64,000 nucleotides of DNA from Amycolatopsis saalfeldensis (GTDB taxonomy: Bacteria > Actinomycetota > Actinomycetes > Mycobacteriales > Pseudonocardiaceae), in the NCBI RefSeq assembly GCF_900110575.1, contig NZ_FOEF01000007.1, forward strand, positions 248,001 through 312,000. Direction: 5' to 3'. Below, one piece after another: positions 42,530 to 51,634 of the stretch. Made by a program: the position numbers and the translations under genes. The stretch's first letter is position 1; each line of letters begins with the position of its first letter. Under the pieces are notes generated by a model. It was not told the origin of the DNA, searched no databases, and saw only the letters and a list, made by a program, of their open reading frames with translations.

Positions 42530-43010
42530 GCCATGCCACTCGGAACCTCATGCTGCTTGAAAACTCCATACTGACCGGAAACACCACGCTGCCCGCATAT
42601 CCCGTGCCGCCCGCATCCCCTGCTGCCCGCATCCCCTGCTGCCCGGAAACCCCGCGCTGCTCGGACACCCCGTGCAGCCCGCATCCCGCGCCGCCCGCAT
42701 CCCCTTCTGCCCGCATCCCCCTGCTGCCCGGAAACCCCGCACTGCTCGCACACCCCGTGCAGCCCGCATCCCGCGCCGCCCACATCCCCTGCCGCCCGGA
42801 AACCCCGTGCGGCCCGGAACACTATGCCCACCAAAGCACCGTGCAGCTCGGAACCCCATGCCGCTCGGAAACACTGCGTCACTCGGAACCCCGTACCGGC
42901 TCGGAAACCCCGCGCCACCCGGAACGTCACGCCGCTCGGAACCTCGTGCGGTTCGGCAACACCCTCTCGGCCGGAACCACCATGACACCCGGAACCATGC
43001 CCCACCCCCC
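42530..43010. repeat. Degenerate 17-18 bp tandem repeat (minisatellite)
   Basis: About 480 bases are built from imperfect units, some of the form CCCGCATCCCCTGCTG and others CTCGGAACCCCGTGCCG, with over twenty copies. The period is roughly 16-18 bp and so not in frame, yet stop codons are scarce on both strands. This makes long false reading frames. It fills most of the gap between the GNAT gene and the HTH protein gene (42470-43125). I see no gene in it. Confidence 0.85.
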
Positions 43011-43125
43011 CGCCGAAGCCCCGGCCCCACTGTCCGAAACATCCGGTTTTAGACCATGGGCGGTTGCCGTCGGCCGGGGAACTACTCATGCTGTCCTTCT
43101 GCTCGCCGAGAGTAGGGGATGCCAC

Positions 43126-44085
43126 ATGCACCAGCAGCACGCCCATGAGGGCGCGGTCCGGCGATCACCCGGGGCGCTGCCGTCCGCGGTGCGGTTCGGG
43201 CCGTTCCACCGGGCGCTCTCCGAGGCCGTCGGCCACCGCGGGCTTTCCCTGTCCCGGCTGCGCGCGCACCTGGCCATGCGCGGGGTGTCGGTGGCCGAAT
43301 CAACGTTGAGCTACTGGCAGCGCGGCCTGCGTCATCCCTCGGCCAGCCGCTCGCTCGACGTGGTCCGCGCGCTGGAATCGGTGCTGGGCCTGCCCTCCGA
43401 CAGCCTGGTCGTGCTGATCGGCCCCCACCGGGCACCGGGTGAAGGCGACCGTCGGCCGTCGTTGCCGGAGCTGCAGCAGAGCTGGACCGAAACCTGCGCT
43501 CTGCTCGAAGAGCTGAGCGGTCTGCCCCGCGCCGAGGAGAACGCGGACCTGGACGTGGTCACCGTCGTCGACGTGCTGAGCCTGACCGCGCGCGGCCAGA
43601 CCGCGGAGATCACCTCGACCATGGTGGTCCGGGCCCGGCGCTCCGGCGCGGACAGCTTCCTGGTCACCCACCAGGACGAGGACGGCACCGACGTCACGGC
43701 GACCTCGGTCGCCGCGGTCGACGGCTGCCGGATGGGCCGGGTGCGCCGCAGCGTCCCGTCGTCGGGAATGGTGTTCGAGCTGCTTTTCGACCGCGGCCTG
43801 GCCGAGGGCGAGACGCACACCTTCGCCTTCACGCTACGGCTGGACGCGTCGGTCCGGTCGAGCTGTTTCCACCGGATCGTCCGGGCCCCCATGTCGGCCT
43901 ACCTGCTCCGGCTGCGCTTCGACGCGGCCATGCTGCCGGCCCGGTGCCTCAAGACGATCCGGCCGCGCGAAGACCTCGACCCGCTGGTCCGCGAACCGCT
44001 GTTCTGCGGGCCGGGCAACACCGTGAGCGCCTACTTCGAAGACCTCGGCGTCGGCATCGCGGGCGTCGACCTGATCTGGGACTAG
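43126..44085 (+). CDS. HTH (XRE-like) domain protein of unknown function
   Basis: This is a 319-residue protein starting at ATG 43126 with AGGGG seven bases upstream. The open frame extends back into the repeat array, but that part is not protein-like. An N-terminal XRE-type HTH (about 20-90: SLSRLRAHLAMRGVSVAEST and YWQRGLRHPSASRS) is followed by a beta-rich C-terminal domain (AEITSTMVVRARRSG, GRVRRSVPSSGM) that I do not recognise. The pattern resembles abundant actinomycete regulators. It overlaps the convergent secreted-protein gene by 4 bases. Confidence 0.8.
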   Translation: MHQQHAHEGAVRRSPGALPSAVRFGPFHRALSEAVGHRGLSLSRLRAHLAMRGVSVAESTLSYWQRGLRHPSASRSLDVVRALESVLGLPSDSLVVLIGPHRAPGEGDRRPSLPELQQSWTETCALLEELSGLPRAEENADLDVVTVVDVLSLTARGQTAEITSTMVVRARRSGADSFLVTHQDEDGTDVTATSVAAVDGCRMGRVRRSVPSSGMVFELLFDRGLAEGETHTFAFTLRLDASVRSSCFHRIVRAPMSAYLLRLRFDAAMLPARCLKTIRPREDLDPLVREPLFCGPGNTVSAYFEDLGVGIAGVDLIWD

Positions 44086-44864
44086 CGGCTTTTCGCGCGA
44101 GGACGCTTGCCGCGCAGCACAACCACCACGACGACCAGCGCGGCGGCCCCCAGCACGACCAGCCCCGCCACGATCGGCACCGACGGGCCGGCGTCGGCGC
44201 GAGCGGCCGTCGGCGCGAAGCCGATTCCGCCCCGGTGCTGGTAATCCGAGCCCGGCAGCTTGTCCGCGTAGCGGTCGTGCACCGCGCGCTGATAGTCCGG
44301 CAGCGGGACGAACTGCCCCACCGGGGACTGCGGCAGGCTCGCCTGGAGCAACACGACGCCGGCCGGGCTCAGGTCGTACCACCCGTTGATCTGGGGCTCG
44401 TTGAGCAGGACCGAGCCGGGCCGGAGCTTGCCGCTCAGGGCCTCCTCGTCGTTGCCGGACAGCACATTCGCCACGACCCAGCCGCCGGGCGCGGAGCTGT
44501 CCCGGCTCGCCCGAAGGGTGGCCTTCACCCCGGAGTCCGTGGTGGCCGTCACCGCGATGGACCCCAGGACCCCGGCCGGGGCGCCGGCCGCGCCCGCGAC
44601 GAAGCCGGGATTGAGGGTATAAACCGGAATGCCCCGCCCGGCGAGCGCGATCCGCCCGGGTTTGGCGTGGTCGACCTGCCGGAAGTTCGATCTCGCGAAA
44701 CTGATCGCGCGCGGCTGGCCCGCGGCCGTGACGGCGGCCGCGAGGTCCGCCGACGAAGGCGGGCTGACCCACTCGGCGGCCGACGCCGTGCCCGGGACCA
44801 GCGCCGCCACCGCGGCCGCCAGAGCCGCGAGACCACAGAAGAACTTCCGGCAGATCTCACCCAT
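44082..44864 (-). CDS. Secreted, C-terminally membrane-anchored protein of unknown function
   Basis: This is a 260-residue protein with a signal peptide (about 1-29, ending TASAA), an extracytoplasmic domain (30-225) and one C-terminal membrane helix (about 228-250) followed by basic RGKRPRAKSR. This topology places it on the outer face of the membrane. The domain has GGWVVANVLSGNDEEALSG and FVPLPDYQRAVHDRYAD, with no motif I can name. It is 9 bases downstream of the papain-like protease gene, so it is in the same operon and may assist or restrain the protease. Confidence 0.8.
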   Translation of the reverse strand: MGEICRKFFCGLAALAAAVAALVPGTASAAEWVSPPSSADLAAAVTAAGQPRAISFARSNFRQVDHAKPGRIALAGRGIPVYTLNPGFVAGAAGAPAGVLGSIAVTATTDSGVKATLRASRDSSAPGGWVVANVLSGNDEEALSGKLRPGSVLLNEPQINGWYDLSPAGVVLLQASLPQSPVGQFVPLPDYQRAVHDRYADKLPGSDYQHRGGIGFAPTAARADAGPSVPIVAGLVVLGAAALVVVVVVLRGKRPRAKSR

Positions 44865-44873
44865 GACCGCGGA

Positions 44874-45557
44874 TCAGCCCTTCCGGATGTTGACGACGGT
44901 GTCGTTCCAGGTGAACTGGGCGTTGCGCTGGTACTGGCTGTAGTCCCAGGTCTGGTACCGCTGATACGACGGCCACGGGTCGCCGAGCATGATGGACTGG
45001 TTCGAGCTGTCGTACCCGTAGATCACCTCGGCGTGGCCGCCGCCCGAGGTCCAGTAGATGCCGGTCAGGTTCAGGATCCCGCCGTCGACCTGCTGCATGA
45101 TCGAGTTGTAGCTGATCGGCCCGCCCGCGTCCTGCGCGGAGAACCCGGTGCCCTGGAACCCCTGCACGATCTCCGAGATCTGCGCCGCCTCGTTCAGGCA
45201 GTTCCCGACCTGGGCTCCCTTGCCCGCGGCGCAGAACTCCTCCTGGGAGGCGCTGCCGCCCTGCGACTGCTCGATGCTGGAGCCGTCCGCGGCCCAGCAC
45301 CACTCGTCGTTCTGCTGGACCTGCTGGCTGTAGTCCAGCTGTTTCGACGCCGGCATCGCGTGCGCTGAACTGGCGGCGCCGAGCGGGGCGATCGTCCGGA
45401 CCTGCGTGTGGGTGCCGGTCTTTTCCAGTCCGTTGGGCCGGTTCGCGTCGCCGCCGGACTGCGCGAACGCGGAAGCGGGCAGCATGGCCAACGCGAGGGC
45501 GGTCGCCCCGGTGGCCACGACAGCCCGGACTGCCCGTCGAGTGGATCGGTAATCCAT
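44874..45557 (-). CDS. Secreted papain-like cysteine protease
   Basis: This is a 227-residue protein starting at ATG 45557 with AGGAGA upstream. The signal peptide (about 1-33) ends ASAFAQ. The catalytic Cys is in QVQQNDEWCWAADGSSI, a signature of papain-like (C39/AvrRpt2-type) peptidases. His is in GGGHAEVIYGYD, and an Asp/Asn is in GDPWPSYQ. Additional cysteines (EEFCAAG, GNCLNEA) may form a disulfide. It probably acts outside the cell. It is co-transcribed with the membrane-anchored protein gene at 44082-44864. Confidence 0.85.
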   Translation of the reverse strand: MDYRSTRRAVRAVVATGATALALAMLPASAFAQSGGDANRPNGLEKTGTHTQVRTIAPLGAASSAHAMPASKQLDYSQQVQQNDEWCWAADGSSIEQSQGGSASQEEFCAAGKGAQVGNCLNEAAQISEIVQGFQGTGFSAQDAGGPISYNSIMQQVDGGILNLTGIYWTSGGGHAEVIYGYDSSNQSIMLGDPWPSYQRYQTWDYSQYQRNAQFTWNDTVVNIRKG

Positions 45558-45775
45558 CGAATCTCCTAGTGACAGGGATGTGGGGAAAGGGAGTTCGTGC
45601 TGGAGACCGGGATGAGTCGCCCAGCCGGGATCACTGTGTGCGCGCCGCCGCGGCCGGGCAACAGCCGGACCCGGCCGCGGCGCGACGCTGTGAGCGTTCA
45701 CAACAGCCCGCGGCCGGGGGAAGAACTGCAACGGCCGAGTTCACCGCCGGTGCGGCCGCACCGGATTCGCAATAT

Positions 45776-46546
45776 TCACTTCGCGTTCACAGCGGATGAA
45801 TCCGGCCGCGTCAATGCGCGATCCAGCAGCGCGAGCAGACGGTCCCAGTGGCGCCGCACTCCGGACGGGCTGAAGGCCGCGGTGTCCGACATGGTGAAGC
45901 CGTGGACGGTGCCGGGGTAGATCTCCGTGGTGTGGCGGGCGCCCGCGGCTTCCAGCGCCCGGCCGAGTTCACCGATGGCCTCCGGCGTCAGGTCACCTTC
46001 CGCCAGGCCGAGGTGGACCTCGGCGGTGAGCCGGGAAACGAGCCGGTGCGGGCTGTCGGGCGCGTCGGTGACCAGGAAGCCGGGGTGGAATCCGGCGACC
46101 GCGGCGACCTGGCCGGGATGGGCCGCCGCGGTGCGCATCGCCAGGGCGGCGCCGATGCAGTAGCCGATCACGGCGACCGGGCCCGCGCCGGTCTCGGGCC
46201 GGCCGGCGAGGAAATCGAGGTACGCGGCGGCGTCGCGCCGGATCCGTTCGACCGAGTGCGCCTCGATGAACGGCATCAGCCGGGCGATGATCGAAGGCCG
46301 GACCTCTTCCCCGATGTACTCGGGCAGGTCGACCACCGGCGCCCGGCCGTGGCGGTAGTACAGGTTGGGCACGAGCACGTAATACCCGTGCCCGGCCAGT
46401 TCGCGGGCCCGCTCCTCCAGTTCGGGCCGGACGCCGAAAGCGTCCGAGTACAGCAGCACCCCTGGGTGCCGCCCGCCGTCGGGGAAAGCGGCGAACGCGT
46501 CGGCCTGGCCGTCCGGGGTGGGAATACGCAATGTCCTGGTGGGCAT
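45776..46546 (-). CDS. Dienelactone hydrolase-family protein
   Basis: This is a 256-residue alpha/beta hydrolase. The nucleophile is cysteine in GYCIGAALA, as in dienelactone hydrolases; the histidine is in GTVHGFTM. The aspartate is not obvious: the usual position reads LAEGDLTPE, so D in GDLTPE is the best candidate. Enzymes of this family open lactones or hydrolyse esters in the breakdown of aromatic compounds. It is monocistronic. Confidence 0.88.
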   Translation of the reverse strand: MPTRTLRIPTPDGQADAFAAFPDGGRHPGVLLYSDAFGVRPELEERARELAGHGYYVLVPNLYYRHGRAPVVDLPEYIGEEVRPSIIARLMPFIEAHSVERIRRDAAAYLDFLAGRPETGAGPVAVIGYCIGAALAMRTAAAHPGQVAAVAGFHPGFLVTDAPDSPHRLVSRLTAEVHLGLAEGDLTPEAIGELGRALEAAGARHTTEIYPGTVHGFTMSDTAAFSPSGVRRHWDRLLALLDRALTRPDSSAVNAK

Positions 46547-47245
46547 GAATTTCTCCGGTCGTGGTTGATGGGCTGCTGATCAACACGACGGAGGCGGCGC
46601 CCGCGCGGCGCTCAGAAGGGCACCGGGTCACCGATCCGTGAGTGGCTCGAGGCCGTCCCGGTGGTCATGCCGCCGACCCTAGCCGATCGGATCGAGGTGG
46701 CGCCAGTGCCGCTGCCGGACCGGAACCTTTATGCGCCAGCAGATCCGCGCGAGGCCCGTGTTTCGCCGAGTAACAACCGGAACAGCGAACGGACTTCGGC
46801 GTGCACGTGGTGGTCGCCGTCGGGGTCCACAGCAGCATCGGCTCGGGATGGGAGTGGGGCACAAAACGCGGATGCGTGCTAGCCCGCTTGTTCGCCGAAG
46901 TAGAGGCCACCGACGGGAAACTGCCCGAGGAAGATCCGAAGGACTGCAAAAAGGTATACCGGGCCGTTCGGCACCTCGTCCGGGATCTCCACCTTCCATC
47001 AGGCCACCGTCGACCTGGTGTTGCTCGACGGTGCGTTCGGCCTCGGCCGTTTACCTCGACTGCGTCCGCGACCCTGCCCTTCGAAGCGGGACGCGGGAAC
47101 CACTTGTCGGTGTTCACCCGATAACGCCGAGGGCAATTTTCTCAGCGGAGGCGCGCTTACCCGCTCCACTGTGGATCAATGTATAGTGTGATAAGAATCT
47201 GCACGGATCCGCACAGGTAAAACCTTCCGAGGAGGAATCACCCCC
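46547..47245. other. About 700 bp without a recognisable gene
   Basis: Reading frames of about 100-150 codons exist on both strands, but none has a ribosome-binding site plus protein-like sequence. A frame from 46801 begins plausibly (HVVVAVGVHSSIGSGWEWG) and then turns into low-quality sequence, so it may be a gene relic. The last 90 bases hold the lsr2 promoter region. Confidence 0.5.
47182..47187 (+). promoter_or_regulatory. lsr2: Possible lsr2 promoter -10 (TATAGT)
   Basis: TATAGT in an AT-rich context (TGTATAGTGTGATAAG), about 60 bases before the lsr2 ATG. No clear -35 is visible. Confidence 0.35.
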
Positions 47246-47629
47246 ATGGCGCAAAAAGTTCTGGTCCAGATGGTCGATGACATCGATGGTGGCGAGGCCA
47301 GCCAGACGGTCCCGTTCGGCATCGACGGCGTCCAGTACGAAATCGACTTGTCCGATCACAACGCGAACGGACTGCGTGAGGAGTTCGCGCGTTACATCGC
47401 CGCGTCCCGCCGAACCGGCGGCCGCAAGATCCGTTCGGTCGCCGGTGCCGCGACCACCACTGCCGCCGACCGCGAGCGTTCGCGGGAGATTCGCGCGTGG
47501 GCGCTGGCGAACGGCTGGGACGTTTCCGAGCGCGGGCGCATCCCCGCGACGGTGATCGCCGCCTTCGACGAGCGCAACCAGGCTCCGGCAAAGGCGACTC
47601 GCAAGCGCGGTGGCGCAAAGAAGGCGTAA
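47246..47629 (+). CDS. lsr2: Lsr2 family nucleoid-associated protein
   Basis: This is a 127-residue H-NS-like protein. The N-terminal dimerisation domain begins MAQKVLVQMVDDIDGGEAS. The C-terminal DNA-binding domain has IRAWALANGWDVSERGRIPA, with the R97-G98-R99 minor-groove hook. It ends in a basic tail, TRKRGGAKKA. Lsr2 binds AT-rich DNA and silences foreign or specialised-metabolism genes in actinomycetes. GAGGAGG precedes the start. Amycolatopsis-like genomes often carry more than one copy, so this may not be the only one. Confidence 0.97.
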   Translation: MAQKVLVQMVDDIDGGEASQTVPFGIDGVQYEIDLSDHNANGLREEFARYIAASRRTGGRKIRSVAGAATTTAADRERSREIRAWALANGWDVSERGRIPATVIAAFDERNQAPAKATRKRGGAKKA

Positions 47630-47785
47630 GGACCGAATCGGGGCCAAATGCCCGCCGCGCGGCCGGGGGTGACTCCTCCCTCCGGCGCCGCGGCGGCCCT
47701 GCCCGGCGCTCGGCCGAAGGCCACGCACGGGTCCTCCGGGCACGACGACGGGCCGCGGCCGAAGATCCTTGAGTAGGGTCGGCTC

Positions 47786-48739
47786 ATGGAGAAGCGGCAA
47801 CTGGGCAGGACCGGAATCGAGATCACCGCGTTCGTCTACGGCGCGGGATCGATCGGCGGAATCGGCGGCTCGCCGGAGACCCGGGGCCTGGGCCTCGACG
47901 CCGAGCAGGGATTCAGCCGGCTGAGCGAAGCCCATGCGCTGGGCATTCGCGTGGTCGACACCGCGGACAGTTACGGCGGCGGCGAAAGCGAGCGCACCGT
48001 CGGTCGCTGGCTGGCCGGGCAGCAGCCCGAAGACGTGCTGGTCGAGACCAAAGTGGGCGGTACCGCGCAAGGCATCGACCTGTCCGGCCCGCACATCGAA
48101 CGGCAGCTCGCGCAGAGCATCGAGCGGCTGGGCCGGGTCGACCTCTACCTGTCGCACGCGCCGGACCCGACCACCCCGCTCGAAGAAACCGTCACCGCTT
48201 TCGCGGCCGCGAAGGGTGCCGGGCTGATCAAGGCGTACGGCGTCTGCAATGTCGACGCACGACTGCTCGAAGCCCTCCTGGCCACGGCATCGAACGCCGG
48301 GCTGCCGCGTCCCGAGTGGATTCAGAACGGCTTCAACCTGCTTGACTGCAGGGACGAGGCAGAACTGCTGCCGCTGGTGGAAGCCGAAGGCCTCGGGTAC
48401 ATGGCCTTCTCCCCGCTCGCCGGCGGCGTGCTTTCCGACCGTTACCTCGACGGCGCCCAGCCGGCCGCGGGCAGCCGCATCGCGGTGGCCGGCGAGAAGT
48501 ACTACGCCGGCATGTACTCCGCGGACAACCTCGTCCGGGTCGCCCGGCTCCGGGATCTGGCGCAGGACAAGGGAATCAGTGTGGCCGGGATGGCGCTGGC
48601 CTGGCTGCACGCCCACCCGGTGATCACCGCGCCGGTCATCTCGCCCAGTACCGCCACCCAATGGCAAGCGGTGCACGAAGCCCTCGAAAACAAGCTCGAC
48701 GAGGAGACCTTCGCGGCGGTTTCGGAGATCTTCAGCTGA
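47786..48739 (+). CDS. Aldo/keto reductase
   Basis: This is a 317-residue TIM-barrel oxidoreductase, starting MEKRQLGRTGIEITAFVYGA. The tetrad is Asp/Tyr in VVDTADSYGGGESE, Lys in VLVETKVG and His in LYLSHAPDP. The C-terminal cofactor region is APVISPSTATQW. It is NADPH-dependent and of unknown substrate. It shares its last 8 bases with the convergent DUF2306 gene. Confidence 0.92.
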   Translation: MEKRQLGRTGIEITAFVYGAGSIGGIGGSPETRGLGLDAEQGFSRLSEAHALGIRVVDTADSYGGGESERTVGRWLAGQQPEDVLVETKVGGTAQGIDLSGPHIERQLAQSIERLGRVDLYLSHAPDPTTPLEETVTAFAAAKGAGLIKAYGVCNVDARLLEALLATASNAGLPRPEWIQNGFNLLDCRDEAELLPLVEAEGLGYMAFSPLAGGVLSDRYLDGAQPAAGSRIAVAGEKYYAGMYSADNLVRVARLRDLAQDKGISVAGMALAWLHAHPVITAPVISPSTATQWQAVHEALENKLDEETFAAVSEIFS

Positions 48740-49448
48740 CGTCCGGTCCGGCCGGGCGACCACGGCGCGCGGGACCGCGCCGGAGCAGGAATTCGACGAC
48801 CATCAGGTTGAGGATCCAGCCTGCCGTCTGGCCGACCGGAATCATCGAGGAAGCCAACGCACCGATCGAAGCCGGGTCCGCCCCGGTGAAGGGAATCTGC
48901 GCCAGCAGCATCACGGGAACGAGGACGCGCGAGGTGACGGCGAGGAACGTCAACGCGTAATTGCGCATCATCCAGGCCCGGTGGGCGATGAAATCGCGCC
49001 GGCGGGCCGCGCGGTAGGCGAGGCCGCCGGTGACCAGCCACAGAATGGCGGCCGTGCTCAGGCCGATCTGGGTGAGCAGCTGCCCGGACCACATCGCGAC
49101 CGGGATCGCCGCCAGCGCCGAGGGCAGCACCCCGGCGAAGAGGTAAACGCGTCCGAGCGTCCGGTGAATCCGCTTTCGCGCCCGCACTTTCGGCATGAAC
49201 TGCACGGGGCCGAGCACCAGCGCCGCCGTCGCGGCGAAAATGTGCACCACCAGCACGGAATACCGCAGGTTGTCGCCCACCTCGATCCGGCTGCTGCCCG
49301 GGTCGAGACCCAGATACGGGTACACGAGCACCGCCGCGAAAACGATCGCGACGATCGACAACAGCCATGCCACCGGTTTCCGCACAACCCAGCCCTTCGC
49401 TCGCCCGGCGCCAGGATCTCGCAGCGGGGCGGCGCGGTCATCCGTCAC
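48732..49448 (-). CDS. DUF2306-family membrane protein
   Basis: This is a 238-residue protein with about six membrane helices. Conserved DUF2306 features are VVHIFAATAALVLGPVQF and RIHRTLGRVYLFAGV, with histidines that may bind a cofactor or metal, and FIAHRAWMMRNYALT. The family is a predicted membrane protein of unknown function. It is monocistronic, 36 bases downstream of the APC permease gene's stop on the same strand. Confidence 0.82.
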   Translation of the reverse strand: MTDDRAAPLRDPGAGRAKGWVVRKPVAWLLSIVAIVFAAVLVYPYLGLDPGSSRIEVGDNLRYSVLVVHIFAATAALVLGPVQFMPKVRARKRIHRTLGRVYLFAGVLPSALAAIPVAMWSGQLLTQIGLSTAAILWLVTGGLAYRAARRRDFIAHRAWMMRNYALTFLAVTSRVLVPVMLLAQIPFTGADPASIGALASSMIPVGQTAGWILNLMVVEFLLRRGPARRGRPAGPDVS

Positions 49449-49484
49449 CGGGCGGCTGTGGCCGTACGTAATCCGACGTACGTT

Positions 49485-50885
49485 TCACTCGTCGGCGGCA
49501 CCGCGCAATTCCCAGCTGCCCCGGCGGCGCAGGACGAGCAGGTAATAAGCTCCGGCGACGGCGGCGATGCCGATCGTGACGTACAGGCTCGGGCGGCCGA
49601 CCTTCGGGTCCAGCGCGTTTTCGTAAACCACGTAACCGAGGGCGATCAGCGCGAGGACCGGGGCCACCGGGAACAGCGGCATGCGGTAGCGGGCGTGCGC
49701 GGTCGAGCCGTTGCGCCTGCCGTTCACCGCGGCCAGGCACAGCAGGGCGTACACGACGACGATCGTGGTCGCCGTGGTGACGACCAGGAACTGCTCGTCG
49801 GCGAAACACAGCACCGTGCCGACGAGCCCGACCGCGACCGTCGCGACCCACGGAGTGGCGAACCGGGGGTGGACGGTGGCCAGCGCCCGGCTGACCGCGC
49901 CCGGCCAGGCCGCGTCGCGGCCGGTGCTGAACACCATCCGGGCGGTGATCAGGATGATCGCCAGCACGGCGTTGAGGATCGCCAGCGCCACGGCGAGGCT
50001 GATCGCGGTGTTCAGCCCGGGACCGCCGACGGAGGTGAGGAAGTAGGACATCATGTTCGGCGCCGCGAAGAGCTCGTTCAACGACGGCGCCCCCAGCAGC
50101 ACGGCGGTCACCGGCGCCAGCTCGGCGACCACGGTGATGCCCAGCGCCCACAGCACGGCGCGGGCGATGCCGCGGTGGGCGTCCTGGGTCTCCTCGCCGA
50201 AGTACACGGCCGAGCCGTATCCGTTGTAGGAGAAGATCGCGACCGCCGTCGCCGCGCCGATGAGCCCGATGCCGGCCGGCACCACCGCGCCGCCCGGACC
50301 GGCTGCCACCGGATGCAGCAGCAGGTCGGTGAACGGCCGGCTGGGGCGGGCGACGCCGAGCACGGTGAGCACCGCCAGCGCGGCCAGCTCGATGGCCAGG
50401 AAGACCCCGGTCACCCACGCGTTCAGCTTGATGTCGAACACGGCCAGCCCGGTCGCCACGACCGTGGTCACCGCGGCGACGACCGGGCCGTCCAGGCTCG
50501 GGAACACCACCGACAGGTAGGTCCCGACCCCGAGCGCGATCACCGCGATGATCAGCAGCTGCGTGATCACCAGCAGCCCGAGGGTGACGAAACCGGGCAG
50601 TTTGCCCAGCGTGCGGCCGACGATCGCGTACTCGCCGCCGCTGAGCGGGTACGCGGAGGCGAGTTCGGCGTAGACGAAGGCCATGAAGATGCCGACCACG
50701 CCGGCCAGCAGGAAGCTCCAGAAGGCGCCGCTGCCGGCCTGCGCCACCACCCCCGGCGAGATGATGAAGACCGAGGACGCGGGCGTGGTCGCGGACAGCG
50801 TGATGAGCAGCGTGCCCAGCACCCGGAGGCCGCGGCGCAGCGCCGGCTGAGACGCGGGCGGGCCGCCGGTCGGGTCTGAAACCAT
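49485..50885 (-). CDS. APC-family amino-acid permease
   Basis: This is a 466-residue transporter with about 12 membrane helices. APC features include PASSVFIISPGVVAQAG near helix 1, GGEYAIVGRTLGKLPGF, the central SYNGYGSAVYFGEE segment and MVFSTGRDAAWP. It imports amino acids or related amines with protons. It diverges from a TetR gene that is co-transcribed with an aminopeptidase, which suggests peptide or amino-acid scavenging under common control. Confidence 0.9.
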   Translation of the reverse strand: MVSDPTGGPPASQPALRRGLRVLGTLLITLSATTPASSVFIISPGVVAQAGSGAFWSFLLAGVVGIFMAFVYAELASAYPLSGGEYAIVGRTLGKLPGFVTLGLLVITQLLIIAVIALGVGTYLSVVFPSLDGPVVAAVTTVVATGLAVFDIKLNAWVTGVFLAIELAALAVLTVLGVARPSRPFTDLLLHPVAAGPGGAVVPAGIGLIGAATAVAIFSYNGYGSAVYFGEETQDAHRGIARAVLWALGITVVAELAPVTAVLLGAPSLNELFAAPNMMSYFLTSVGGPGLNTAISLAVALAILNAVLAIILITARMVFSTGRDAAWPGAVSRALATVHPRFATPWVATVAVGLVGTVLCFADEQFLVVTTATTIVVVYALLCLAAVNGRRNGSTAHARYRMPLFPVAPVLALIALGYVVYENALDPKVGRPSLYVTIGIAAVAGAYYLLVLRRRGSWELRGAADE

Positions 50886-50912
50886 GTCGCCGTCTCCTCT
50901 TCGGAGCTGTTA

Positions 50913-50983
50913 TTTGAAGAGGCATCAAAGAACTATCCGCGGGTTGCTGTCAATAGCCATATGGGTAGTGCTTGTGTTCTTTG
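50913..50983. promoter_or_regulatory. Inverted repeats between the permease and tetR genes
   Basis: TTTGAAGAGGCATCAAA (50913-50929) has 5-bp arms. CAAAGAAC (50926-50933) is also complementary to GTTCTTTG (50976-50983). These are likely operators for the TetR at 51008 acting on both divergent promoters. Confidence 0.5.
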
Positions 50984-51007
50984 ACCGTCATGTGAAGAAT
51001 CGGGACC

Positions 51008-51634
51008 ATGCCACGACCCAGCAGGGCCGCCGAGCGGCGGGCCGAACTCCTCGCCGCCGCCCGGGAGGCGATCCTCGAGCGCGGGGTGATCGGCCTGCGC
51101 CTGCGGGACATCGCGGACCGGGCGGACATCTCGACCGGCTCGCTGCTCTACTACTTCCCGAACCTCACCGAGCTGCTGTACGAGGTGCAGCGCGCCGCGG
51201 TGGAGCGGTTCTGCTCGAACCGGGAGGCCGCGGCCGCGGCCGAACCCGATCCCCGGCGGCGTCTCGCCGGCCTCATCCGCGCCGGGCTGCCGGCCGGGCG
51301 CGAGGACGAACTCTGTTTCCTGATCTACGAACTCGGCGCGTACGCCCGCACCGATCCCGCCTACGCCGCCCAGCACATCCAGCTCTACGAGCGCCAGGTC
51401 GCGCTGTACTCCGCCGTGCTGGCGGCCGGGGCGGCGGGCGGGGTGTTCACGCTGACCCGGGACACCACCACGATCGCCCGCACTCTGGTGGCGCTGGAGG
51501 ACGGCCTCGGCCTGCACCTCACCCAGGCCGTGCCGACCTTCACCGCGCCCGTGGCCGAGCAGCTGTTGCTGGCCTATGCCACCGATTCCACCGGGTGCGC
51601 CCTCGGCGCGCTCCCCCAGCCGGAAGGAGCCTGA
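51008..51634 (+). CDS. TetR-family regulator of peptide/amino-acid genes
   Basis: This is a 208-residue protein. The HTH is LRDIADRADISTGSLLYYFPNL, close to the BetI/PuuR-like group of TetR regulators. The C-terminal domain is helical. The stop is directly followed by the ATG of the P1 peptidase gene (no gap), so the two are co-transcribed. It diverges from the APC permease gene. Its ligand may be an amino-acid derivative or amine. Confidence 0.92.
   Translation: MPRPSRAAERRAELLAAAREAILERGVIGLRLRDIADRADISTGSLLYYFPNLTELLYEVQRAAVERFCSNREAAAAAEPDPRRRLAGLIRAGLPAGREDELCFLIYELGAYARTDPAYAAQHIQLYERQVALYSAVLAAGAAGGVFTLTRDTTTIARTLVALEDGLGLHLTQAVPTFTAPVAEQLLLAYATDSTGCALGALPQPEGA

Noticed and set aside
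42391..43146. Open minus-strand frame with GFRAARGFRAA-like repeats
   Set aside because: It is produced by the degenerate tandem repeat; the unit is not a multiple of three throughout and the composition is not protein-like.
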